This document shows, in pieces, positions 6,332 to 13,814 of a DNA stretch of 17,531 bases. Location: assembly GCA_014859805.1 (NCBI GenBank), contig JACUTN010000008.1:1-17531 (forward strand). Direction: 5' to 3'. How positions within the stretch are numbered: the stretch's first letter is position 1; every line of letters starts with the position of its first letter. Under the pieces are notes generated by a model. The model did no database searches, was not told where the DNA came from, and saw nothing but the letters and a program-made list of their open reading frames with translations. The translations under genes were made by a program, and so were the position numbers. Origin of the DNA: Candidatus Bathyarchaeota archaeon (GTDB taxonomy: Archaea > Thermoproteota > Bathyarchaeia > Bathyarchaeales > Bathycorpusculaceae).

Positions 6332-7903
6332 GTGAATCCCGATGTAATGCCTATTGAATTCGTAACTTCAGAAAAAATAACCATTGACTACCTTAACCGT
6401 GTCAATCACATCAAACAAGTTTTCCCTAAACATTTTAAAGAGCCAAGCATCCGAAAATTCAACATAAACAGACAAAAAATTATAGAAAAGTTACTTGACT
6501 ATAACCAGAAAATAAACGCTCCCAAACAAGTAGTTCAAAACATACAGTCTCTTTCACAACCTGAAACCTACGCGGTAATAACAGGTCAGCAACCCGGCAT
6601 ATTCTCAGGTCCGCTCTACACGATTTACAAAGCAATCTCTGCCATTACAATATGTGAAAGACTATCCGACCAGGAACACTCATTTGTTCCCATATTCTGG
6701 AACGCATCCGAGGACCACGATATTTCCGAAGTTAATCACATCACCGTGTTCAAACAAAATGAGCCATTCAAGATCCACTACCATTGTGACTCGAGAGAAG
6801 TAGCTTTCTCACACATACGTCTCGACAAATCCGAAGCAAAGAAAATATTAACAATAATAGACGGTGTCTCTCCGAACTCGGAATTCAAAACACATTTGTT
6901 GAAGGAAATCGATGGAATTATTGAGAAATCATCTACTATAGGAGATTTTTTCTCCAGGGTTATGGTTTATCTATTAGGAGACTTGGGGCTCATCTTGATA
7001 GAGCCTAAAAGTTTAAGGGAATTGATGATTCCCATATTTGACAGATTAATTAGAAAGCCAACTGAATGCACGCGAATCCTGACTGAAACAGGTTCAAAAC
7101 TAAATAAGCTTGGCTATTCGCCCAAAATCCACAAAAAACCCAACATATGCAATTTCTTCATCCTTGACGATGAAGGGAAACGACTACGAGTAACATACAA
7201 TGGAAAATTTCAAGTTGCCAAAAAAATCTTCTCTCAGAAAGACCTCCTTAACCTGTTAGACGAAAATCCGTCTAGGTTCAGCGCTAACGCCGTAACCAGA
7301 CCCATAACTCAAGATTTCCTTTTTCCAACATTTGCTTATGCGGCTGGACCAAACGAGATAGCTTACTATGCACAACTAAAGGGAATATACGATTTCTTCT
7401 CCCTTGAAATGCCTGTCATATTCCCCAGATTTGGGGCTACAATAGTCGAGAAAAAAGTATCTAAAGTCTTGGAGAAACATAAAACCCAAATTCATGAATT
7501 GAGCAACCCAGAGAAGCTATTGAAAAGACTAGCCAAGCAGAGAATTGACGATGTCTTCACCTCTTTTAAGGATGAGACTTTAAGACGCATGGCTGAAGTG
7601 ACCCGAGGGGCTGAATCCATCGATGAAACTCTCATTGGACCCTGTTCACTTGCAAGAGGCAGAATCCTCAAAACAATAGAAGTCCTAGAAGGCAAAATCA
7701 CATCAAGACTGAAACAACATGACTTAATTACCAGACAGCAGATCATCAAAGCCTACAACAACATTTTTCCTTATGGAGATCTCCAAGAAAGGAATATAAA
7801 TGTCACAGAGTACCTCATAAAATTCGGGAAGGAATTCTTGAAGATTGTTCATGAAAATTTCCTTAACGCCAACTACGGCGAGCATAGGGTGATTAAATGC
7901 TAG
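6332..7903 (+). CDS. bshC: BshC, cysteine-adding enzyme of bacillithiol synthesis
   Basis: BshC adds L-cysteine to glucosaminyl-malate, the last step of bacillithiol synthesis. The 523-residue product has the hallmark motifs of the family: ITGQQPGIFSGPLYTIYKA at 83-101 and PIFWNASEDHDISEVNH at 120-136, a nucleotide-binding fold related to class I tRNA synthetases and pantothenate synthetase, and the C-terminal pattern with ERNINVTEYLIKFGKEFL that closes the protein. The length is close to that of bacterial BshC (about 540). Translation starts at GTG 6332, or at the ATG at 6347 five codons later; there is no strong ribosome binding site. It heads a three-gene operon and overlaps bshB by seven bases. 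BshC is mainly known from Bacillota, Bacteroidota and Deinococcota, so its presence in an archaeon is unusual. Confidence 0.9.
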   Translation: MNPDVMPIEFVTSEKITIDYLNRVNHIKQVFPKHFKEPSIRKFNINRQKIIEKLLDYNQKINAPKQVVQNIQSLSQPETYAVITGQQPGIFSGPLYTIYKAISAITICERLSDQEHSFVPIFWNASEDHDISEVNHITVFKQNEPFKIHYHCDSREVAFSHIRLDKSEAKKILTIIDGVSPNSEFKTHLLKEIDGIIEKSSTIGDFFSRVMVYLLGDLGLILIEPKSLRELMIPIFDRLIRKPTECTRILTETGSKLNKLGYSPKIHKKPNICNFFILDDEGKRLRVTYNGKFQVAKKIFSQKDLLNLLDENPSRFSANAVTRPITQDFLFPTFAYAAGPNEIAYYAQLKGIYDFFSLEMPVIFPRFGATIVEKKVSKVLEKHKTQIHELSNPEKLLKRLAKQRIDDVFTSFKDETLRRMAEVTRGAESIDETLIGPCSLARGRILKTIEVLEGKITSRLKQHDLITRQQIIKAYNNIFPYGDLQERNINVTEYLIKFGKEFLKIVHENFLNANYGEHRVIKC

Positions 7904-8574
7904 ATATAATTGCTTTGAGTCCTCATCCAGATGATGTGGAGCTTTGCTGTGGAGGCCTCATTGCTAAGATGCATGAGAAAGGATACCAGATTGGGATAAT
8001 AGACCTCACTAAGGGCGAGCTGGGAACCGAAGGAACAGCAGAGATAAGGATGCGAGAAGCAACCAAGGCAGCTGAGATACTAGGCGTACAAATTCGTGAA
8101 AACATCGATTTAGGAGACTGCAAATTAAGTTCTAGCTTTGATGAAGCGAAAAAACTAGCTGATATAATCAGGCAATACAAGCCTTCAGTTCTTGTAGCTC
8201 CATACGGTGATGAGCAGCATCCTGACCATGCTGTGGGAAAAGAACTTGCTAAGAAGGCAGTCTTTCTTGCAAATCTCGTCAAAGTCAAAACAGACCATAA
8301 GGCTTACGAAGTGGGAGCTGTTGTCTATTACATGCTACATCAGCCATTTGTTCCCTCTTTTGTAGTGGATGTTACAGAGAGTTATAGTAAAAAGCTAGAG
8401 GCCATTAATGCTTACGAATCCCAGAGGAGACTGATGTCTGGTGTCGAAGGTCTTCTCAGGTCAATAAAATTGAGAGACCAGTTTTATGGTTTGAAAATAG
8501 GCGTCAAATACGGCGAACCATTCTTCTGTAATGCTCCTTTAAAGATGGATGATCCGGTGGAATTCTTTAGATGA
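7897..8574 (+). CDS. bshB1: BshB1, N-acetylglucosaminyl-malate deacetylase
   Basis: This LmbE/PIG-L family zinc deacetylase removes the acetyl group of GlcNAc-malate, the second step of bacillithiol synthesis. The zinc and catalytic motifs are intact: SPHPDDVE at 8-15 (His10, Asp13 and the base Asp12) and DEQHPDHAVG at 105-114 (His111). DLTKGELGTEGT at 36-47 is typical of the BshB1 subgroup, as is the C-terminal YESQ. At 225 residues the length is normal. Its ATG lies within the end of bshC and its stop overlaps the start of bshA (ATGA), so all three are translationally coupled. The same fold includes bacillithiol-conjugate amidases, but no second copy is present here; one enzyme may serve both roles, as suggested for bacteria with a single BshB. 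Confidence 0.9.
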   Translation: MLDIIALSPHPDDVELCCGGLIAKMHEKGYQIGIIDLTKGELGTEGTAEIRMREATKAAEILGVQIRENIDLGDCKLSSSFDEAKKLADIIRQYKPSVLVAPYGDEQHPDHAVGKELAKKAVFLANLVKVKTDHKAYEVGAVVYYMLHQPFVPSFVVDVTESYSKKLEAINAYESQRRLMSGVEGLLRSIKLRDQFYGLKIGVKYGEPFFCNAPLKMDDPVEFFR

Positions 8575-9668
8575 AAATAGGCATCGCATGCTTTCCAACC
8601 TTTGGAGGCAGCGGAATCATCGCCACAGAACTGGCACATCTGCTGGCAAAAAAACACGAATTACACTTGATCAGCTATGACAAGCCTGTTCGATTAGAAA
8701 AGGATGGAGACGTTTCATTTCACAAGGTGGAACTTCTCGAATACCCACTTTTTGAACGTGTCCCATGCTGTTATTCTCTCGCTCTAGCCTCAAAACTGGC
8801 AGATGTCATAAGGTCCTACAAACTAGACATAATTCATGCTCATTACGCTGTTCCTAATGCTGTGTCCGCTTACTTAGCCAAGCAAATCTGCAAAGACTCC
8901 GCAAAAGTGGTAACTACGCTTCATGGCACCGATTCCTACCTAGTGGGGAGTCACCCTTCTTACAAAGAAGTAACACAGTTTAGCATGCAACAAAGCGATG
9001 GGCTAACAGCAGTCTCAGAATACTTGAAAGAAAGAACAATGACCGAATTTAACATTTCAAAGGAAATCAAGGTGATACCAAACTTTGTTGACCCACAGGA
9101 GTTCAGGAGACTTAAGAAAGATCGGGAACAAAAAATCATATGTCATTCATCCAACTTTCGACCACTTAAAAGAATACCCGACATTATTAAAGCCTTCAGA
9201 ACAGCCTCTAGAGAAATCAATTGCAAGTTGTTACTTATCGGAGATGGTCCTGAACGTCCCAAAGCTGAAAAACTAGCGAAAAATCTTGAGATATCAGACA
9301 GAGTTCACTTCTTGGGAAATGTGAAAAACGTTCAGGAGATACTTGGAAAGTCAGATCTGTTCCTTTTGCCATCAGAGGATGAAAGCTTCGGACTGGCTGC
9401 ATTGGAGGCTATGAGTTGCGAAGTTCCAGTTGTTGCAAGCAACATTGGAGGATTAAAAGAGTTGATCACTCATGGTGTCGACGGTTATCTAATCACAGTT
9501 GGAGATGTAGAAGCACTCGCAGAGTACTCCCTTAAGACTTTGCAAGACCCAAAGCTGCAGGAAGAATTTGGTAAAAACGCTAGACAGAAAGTTCTGAAAA
9601 AATACACGCCAGACAAGATCGTACCCAGATATGAAAATCTATACAATGAAATCCTAAAAGAAAGATGA
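8571..9668 (+). CDS. bshA: BshA, GlcNAc:L-malate glycosyltransferase
   Basis: This retaining GT-B glycosyltransferase (GT4) transfers GlcNAc from UDP-GlcNAc to L-malate, the first step of bacillithiol synthesis. BshA-type features, beyond the general GT4 fold, are [13 protein letters not shown] at 9-21, [10 protein letters not shown] at 53-62, [17 protein letters not shown] at 89-105, [17 protein letters not shown] at 115-131 and PNFVD at 170-174. The nucleotide-sugar site has the [13 protein letters not shown] motif (268-280; Glu271 and Glu279). The length, 365 residues, is slightly under that of Bacillus BshA. It is the last gene of the operon and ends in a short AT-rich spacer before an integrase-like remnant. 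Among GT4 enzymes the gene context settles the specific assignment. Confidence 0.88.
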   Translation: MKIGIACFPTFGGSGIIATELAHLLAKKHELHLISYDKPVRLEKDGDVSFHKVELLEYPLFERVPCCYSLALASKLADVIRSYKLDIIHAHYAVPNAVSAYLAKQICKDSAKVVTTLHGTDSYLVGSHPSYKEVTQFSMQQSDGLTAVSEYLKERTMTEFNISKEIKVIPNFVDPQEFRRLKKDREQKIICHSSNFRPLKRIPDIIKAFRTASREINCKLLLIGDGPERPKAEKLAKNLEISDRVHFLGNVKNVQEILGKSDLFLLPSEDESFGLAALEAMSCEVPVVASNIGGLKELITHGVDGYLITVGDVEALAEYSLKTLQDPKLQEEFGKNARQKVLKKYTPDKIVPRYENLYNEILKER

Positions 9669-9817
9669 ATGACTAAAAAACGTATTCATTTTTCACAGAA
9701 TGAATTCGTACAAATCAGCACGCGCTTTTGGCTGTAGGCTTCGACTACATCACAGAGAAAAACGGTATCATGCTATTCAGAAAGCCGAAAAGATTTAATG
9801 CCAACGTAGCAGTTTAG
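9669..9817 (+). pseudogene. C-terminal remnant of a tyrosine recombinase-like gene
   Basis: Two short frames follow the bshA stop. From 9669 to 9737 the frame gives KKRIHFSQNEFVQIS and a stop; from 9725 to 9817 another gives LLAVGFDYITEKNGIMLFRK and ends at TAG 9815-9817. The second matches the tail pattern I recall from archaeal tyrosine recombinases of this kind (a helix, then GFEYV, a short turn, LFRKRK), and the NEF segment fits the strand in front of it. A frameshift or small deletion joins the two, and the catalytic part is absent. This is a decayed 3' end of an integrase, inferred from pattern only. Confidence 0.4.
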
Positions 9818-9835
9818 CAACATCATAAAGGGGTA
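9788..9835 (+). promoter_or_regulatory. possible promoter region of the fwd-mch operon
   Basis: AAAGATTTAATGCC near 9789-9802 is a weak TATA-like box lying inside the recombinase remnant, and AAAGGGG at about 9828-9834 is a loose ribosome binding match before the ATG at 9849. The operon must start here, since bshA ends 180 bases upstream, unless it is read through from the bsh operon. Confidence 0.3.
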
Positions 9836-9848
9836 TGTTAAACAGAAA

Positions 9849-11306
9849 ATGGCTGTTGTTAAGGCTGTAACATGTCCAGTCTGCGGATGCTTATGCGACG
9901 ACATAGAATTAACAATAAGAAACGGAAAAATCGTCAAGGTAAAAAACGGCTGTGCTATGTGCGAATCAAAATTTCTAAGCCATAAAAATGAACATAGAAT
10001 TTTGAAGCCGCTGATAAGAAAAAACGGGGAATTCGTCGAAGTCTCACTTGAAGAAGCCACACGGAAAGCTGCTGAAATCCTTACTAAAGCAAACTATCCA
10101 ATACTCTACGGCTGGAGCTCAACAAGCTGTGAGGCCACACGTGTAGGTCTTGAGTTGGCAGAGGAAATTGGAGGAGTGATCGATAACACAGCAGTGGTTT
10201 GTCACGGGCCTTCGATTTTGAGCATTCAAGATGTTGGCATCTCGTCTTGTACTCTTGGGCAGATTAGGCATAGAGCAGACCTTGTAGTTTACTGGGGCAG
10301 TAATCCATGGAGTGCACATCCACGACACATTGAGAGATATACAGCTTTTTCGGAGGGAAGGTTCCAGAAAAGCGCTTGGAAGGGATACCTAACAAAAGTC
10401 AAAGCCTCAGCAGCTAAGAAAAAAATTGAAAGTGCTCTCAGAAGAGTTTTATTCAGGAAAAAAGCTTTTGTCTCGCCTAAGCCTAGAAAAGGGCCTCCGC
10501 CGACACTGTTCAAGGAAGGAAGAAAACTAATAGTTGTTGATGTTAGGAAAACGCGATCAGCTGAAATATCTGACTGTTTTTTACAGGTTGAGCCAAACAA
10601 GGATTATGAGTTGCTCCAAGCCTTAAGAGCACTAATCAACGAACAAGAAATTGATGTTGACGAGGTTGCAGGGATTCCAGTGGAATACCTTGAAGAAATC
10701 GCAGATTTGATGATCGGATGCAACTTCGGAGTCTTATTTTTTGGCGTTGGATTATCGATGAGCAAAGGCAAACTCAGAAATGTTGATGCTGCGCTTTCTT
10801 TAGTTCGTGATTTGAACATGCGGACAAAATTCGTGATAATGCCTATGAGGGGGCACTTCAACGTTACCGGGGTAGACACCGTTTTCACTTGGCAGACGGG
10901 CTATCCTTATGCTGTAGACTTTTCACTGGGCTATCCGCGGTACAATCCTGGAGAAACATCTGTCGTAGACATTCTTTTACGTGGGGAGTCAGATGCAGCC
11001 CTAATAGTTGCTTCTGACCCTGTTGCAAGCTTCCCAAAGAAAGTTGCGGAACAGCTTGTTAAGAACCCGTTGATAGTTATAGATCCTCATATGAGCGCAA
11101 CTACTCGGATGGCAGATGTTGTTTTTCCCTCAGCATTCGTTGGGATAGAAGCAAGCGGAACAGCCTACCGCATGGACCACGTGCCACTCCCACTAAAAAA
11201 AGTTGTTAACCCGCCTAATGGTGTTCTTCCAGACGAGGAAATTCTGAAGAGAATTCTCGTAGAGGTTAAAAAACTCAAAGAAAAAAGACTGGTGGAGGCA
11301 GCATAA
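9849..11306 (+). CDS. fwdB: formylmethanofuran dehydrogenase subunit B
   Basis: FwdB/FmdB holds the tungsten- or molybdenum-bispyranopterin site that reduces CO2 to formate, or runs the reverse reaction, in the archaeal C1 pathway. The N-terminal CPVCGCLCDDIE (residues 9-20), with NGCAMCES at 33-40, binds the [4Fe-4S] cluster. VCHGP at 117-121 carries Cys118, the metal ligand, so this is the cysteine and not the selenocysteine form. The C-terminal half has the expected SDP, GIEASGTAYRMD and FPS motifs. It is longer than usual (485 residues): between RYTAF (163-167) and LIVVDVRKT (227-235) lies a stretch of about 60 residues, some 40 more than in methanogen FwdB, very rich in Lys and Arg. FwdD, which completes the pterin-binding site, is not fused and is absent from the window. 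Confidence 0.93.
   Translation: MAVVKAVTCPVCGCLCDDIELTIRNGKIVKVKNGCAMCESKFLSHKNEHRILKPLIRKNGEFVEVSLEEATRKAAEILTKANYPILYGWSSTSCEATRVGLELAEEIGGVIDNTAVVCHGPSILSIQDVGISSCTLGQIRHRADLVVYWGSNPWSAHPRHIERYTAFSEGRFQKSAWKGYLTKVKASAAKKKIESALRRVLFRKKAFVSPKPRKGPPPTLFKEGRKLIVVDVRKTRSAEISDCFLQVEPNKDYELLQALRALINEQEIDVDEVAGIPVEYLEEIADLMIGCNFGVLFFGVGLSMSKGKLRNVDAALSLVRDLNMRTKFVIMPMRGHFNVTGVDTVFTWQTGYPYAVDFSLGYPRYNPGETSVVDILLRGESDAALIVASDPVASFPKKVAEQLVKNPLIVIDPHMSATTRMADVVFPSAFVGIEASGTAYRMDHVPLPLKKVVNPPNGVLPDEEILKRILVEVKKLKEKRLVEAA
11291..11298 (+). promoter_or_regulatory. strong Shine-Dalgarno site for fwdA
   Basis: GGTGGAGG inside the 3' end of fwdB ends eight bases before the ACG at 11307, good spacing for initiation there. 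The ATG at 11370 is more than 70 bases away and has no binding site of its own. This site is the main evidence for a non-standard fwdA start. Confidence 0.6.
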
Positions 11307-12998
11307 ACGGAGCTTCTAATAAAAAACGGTTTCGTCTACGACCCTATCAACGGCGTTAACGGCGAAAAAATGGACATTGCAATCAAAGATGGAAAAATTG
11401 TTGAAAGAGTAGATGAACTTAGGGCGAGAAAAATTTATGCTTCTGGAATGATTGTCATGCCAGGCGGAGTGGACATTCACTGCCACATTGCTGGTTCTGA
11501 AGTGAACACTGGTAGGCTTCTAAGGCCTGAGGATCACTTTCGTGATTTTGAGCGGAAAACTCCTAAAACAAGGTCTGGCGTTGGATATTCAGTTCCTTCC
11601 ACGTTCACGACGGGTTATCGTTACGCTAGAATGGGCTACACTACAATAATGAATCCTTCCATGCCTCCATTGGAGGCCAAACACACCCATGAAGAGTTGA
11701 ATGACACGCCAATGGTTGATAAAGGAACTTACCCGCTTCTAGGCGACTGGTGGTTTGTACTCGAATATCTGAAAAAAGGTGAAATCGAGGAATGCGCAAG
11801 ATACGTGGCTTGGATGATAACTTCAACAAAGGGGTACGCCATAAAAATCGTTAATCCAGGAGGCCTAGAAGCTTGGGGCTCTGGCGGCAATGTTGGCAGC
11901 ATAGACGACCAAGTTCCGTACTTCGGCATAACACCGCGCGAAATCGTCCGTGGACTGTGCAAAGTCAACAAACTTCTGAACTTACCGCACACAATTCACG
12001 TGCACACAAACAACCTTGGAAAACCCGGAAACTACCTTACAGCCTTGGACACAATGAAATGCGTTGAGGATCTAGCCTCAGAGGATAAGCCAGCAATTCA
12101 CATAACCCATTGCCAGTTCTCCGCCTTCAAGGGTTCAGACTGGAGAACTCTGAAGTCCGGAGCAGAGGAAATCGCAAGATACGTCAACAACCATTCTCAC
12201 GTAACTTTGGACATGGGTCAAGTAATATTCACGGACACAACAACCATGACCGCTGACGGCCCATTCCAGTACACGCTTCATGAACTGAGCGGAAATAAGT
12301 GGGTAAACCATGATGTGGAAACTGAAACAAGCTCGGGAATTGTGCCTTTCCGTTACAGGCGTAAAAGCTACGTTCACGCAATCCAATGGTCTATAGGCTT
12401 AGAACTAGCCTTGCTGATTAAGGATCCGTGGAAAATCTTTATGACAACAGATCATCCAAACGCGGGTCCATTCATTTTTTATCCGAGAATTATGGCTTGG
12501 TTGATGAGTAGAAAAGCCAGAGAAGCAGTTTTAAATAGGATTAATCGACGAGCGAGAAATAGAAGTCTTCTTCCGTCAATTGACCGTGAATTGGGCTTTT
12601 ATGAAATTGCAATAGTGACAAGAGCGGGGCAAGCAAAGGCTTTAGGACTTAAAAACAAGGGTCATTTAGGCGTAGGTGCAGACGCCGACGTAGCCATTTA
12701 CAACGTGAATCCAGAAACAATAGACCCTTCCAGAAAGTACAAGACTGTAAGAAAAGCCTTCAGACAGGCTGCTTACACGGTTAAAGGCGGAGAAACTGTT
12801 GCCAAGAACGGAGAGATATTAAAGCATGTCAAAGGAACTACTATGTGGCTTGATGTGCAAGTATCCGAACCCATCAAAATAACTGAGGAAATGAAAAGAA
12901 GATTCAGAGAATACTGGACAGTTGAATACGAAAATTATCCAGTAACAGAAAAATATCTTGAAGTGTCGCACCCAATAACCGTAAAAGCGAATGTTTAA
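11307..12998 (+). CDS. fwdA: formylmethanofuran dehydrogenase subunit A (ACG start)
   Basis: FwdA is the amidohydrolase-like subunit that condenses formate with methanofuran at a binuclear zinc site. Counting from 11307, the ligands are visible: IHCHIAG (His58, His60), IKIVNPGG (Lys180, expected to be carboxylated), HVHTNNLG (His231) and MTTDHPNAG (Asp382). The conserved N terminus ELLIKNGFVYDPINGVNGEK lies upstream of the first ATG (11370) and is needed for the first beta strands. In that frame there is no ATG, GTG or TTG; directly after the fwdB TAA comes ACG, eight bases behind a GGTGGAGG site. The likely start is therefore ACG 11307 (563 residues), matching the usual family length; a sequencing or assembly error turning ATG into ACG, or an ATA start four codons later, remain possible. 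It overlaps fwdC by eight bases. Confidence 0.85.
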   Translation, partial: TELLIKNGFVYDPINGVNGEKMDIAIKDGKIVERVDELRARKIYASGMIVMPGGVDIHCHIAGSEVNTGRLLRPEDHFRDFERKTPKTRSGVGYSVPSTFTTGYRYARMGYTTIMNPSMPPLEAKHTHEELNDTPMVDKGTYPLLGDWWFVLEYLKKGEIEECARYVAWMITSTKGYAIKIVNPGGLEAWGSGGNVGSIDDQVPYFGITPREIVRGLCKVNKLLNLPHTIHVHTNNLGKPGNYLTALDTMKCVEDLASEDKPAIHITHCQFSAFKGSDWRTLKSGAEEIARYVNNHSHVTLDMGQVIFTDTTTMTADGPFQYTLHELSGNKWVNHDVETETSSGIVPFRYRRKSYVHAIQWSIGLELALLIKDPWKIFMTTDHPNAGPFIFYPRIMAWLMSRKAREAVLNRINRRARNRSLLPSIDRELGFYEIAIVTRAGQAKALGLKNKGHLGVGADADVAIYNVNPETIDPSRKYKTVRKAFRQAAYTVKGGETVAKNGEILKHVKGTTMWLDVQVSEPIKITEEMKRRFREYWTVEYENYPVTEKYLEVSHPITVKANV

Positions 12999-13812
12999 AA
13001 TGATAAACCTTTATCCCCTAAAAAAATTCAGGTTTCCAGTAATAGCTGAGTGTGTAAGTCCAGACGTTTTCCAAGGCAAAAACCAGAAAGAAATAGAAGA
13101 GCTGGAAATTTGGGAGGGAAACAAACAGAAAAGGCTTGGAGAACTCTTCAAGGTTGAGGAAACCAGAAAAGAACAAGAAACAATCATAACAGTCTGTGGA
13201 GATGTAAGCAAGGTTAGAAGAATAGGAGCATACATGACAAGCGGAGAAATAACAATTAACGGAGACGTTGGCATGCATCTTGGCGAGGAAATGGAAGGCG
13301 GAAAAATAACTGTGCACGGGAACGTTGGAGGATGGACTGGCTCAATGATGAAGGGCGGAACAATCGAAATCCACGGAAACGCCAGCCACTATCTAGGTGC
13401 ACCTTACCGCGGAAGCAACAGAGGCATGCGTGGAGGAAAAATAATCGTCTACGGAAACGTTGGAAACGAAGCAGGAGCTTACATGAGGAAGGGCTTAATA
13501 AAAATTTATGGTAAAGCAGGCCAATTTGCTGGTTCAAGAATGCACAATGGAACAATTCACGTTCAAAAAGATAGTGAAGGAAGAGTTGGAGCATGCATGA
13601 CTGGCGGAAAAATAGTTGTAGAAGGATTCTTAGAGTCAGTTCTACCAACCTTCACGATTGAAAGCATCAAAAAGAAGGTCAAAATTGAAGAAAAAATCGT
13701 TGAAGGTCCCTTCTACCTTTTTCTCGGAGACTTGACAGAAAATGGAAAAGGCAAACTTTATGTCTCAAAAGAGAAAAATCCCCAATTAAGCAGTTATGAA
13801 AAGCTTCTCTAA
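12991..13812 (+). CDS. fwdC: formylmethanofuran dehydrogenase subunit C
   Basis: FwdC is the beta-helical subunit that anchors FwdA and FwdB in the complex and resembles the C-terminal domain of glutamate synthase. Residues 75-220 carry a row of repeats of the G-x-x-G-x-x-M-x-G-G-x-I-x-V-x-G-x-x-G type, for example GDVGMHLGEEMEGGKITVHG and GNVGNEAGAYMRKGLIKIYG, each forming one turn of the helix. GAPYRGSNRGMRGGKI is the longer, conserved turn. The C-terminal 50 residues form the usual cap. The length of 273 is normal. The first ATG (12991) lies inside the fwdA end; the ATG at 13000, two bases after the fwdA stop, is an equally good start and gives MINLYPL. Confidence 0.9.
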   Translation: MFKMINLYPLKKFRFPVIAECVSPDVFQGKNQKEIEELEIWEGNKQKRLGELFKVEETRKEQETIITVCGDVSKVRRIGAYMTSGEITINGDVGMHLGEEMEGGKITVHGNVGGWTGSMMKGGTIEIHGNASHYLGAPYRGSNRGMRGGKIIVYGNVGNEAGAYMRKGLIKIYGKAGQFAGSRMHNGTIHVQKDSEGRVGACMTGGKIVVEGFLESVLPTFTIESIKKKVKIEEKIVEGPFYLFLGDLTENGKGKLYVSKEKNPQLSSYEKLL

Positions 13813-13814
13813 GC

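Noticed and set aside
11304..11309. Selenocysteine or stop readthrough joining FwdB to FwdA
   Set aside because: The stop is TAA and FwdB keeps Cys118; the strong Shine-Dalgarno site before the ACG makes new initiation simpler. Kept only as an alternative in the fwdA finding.
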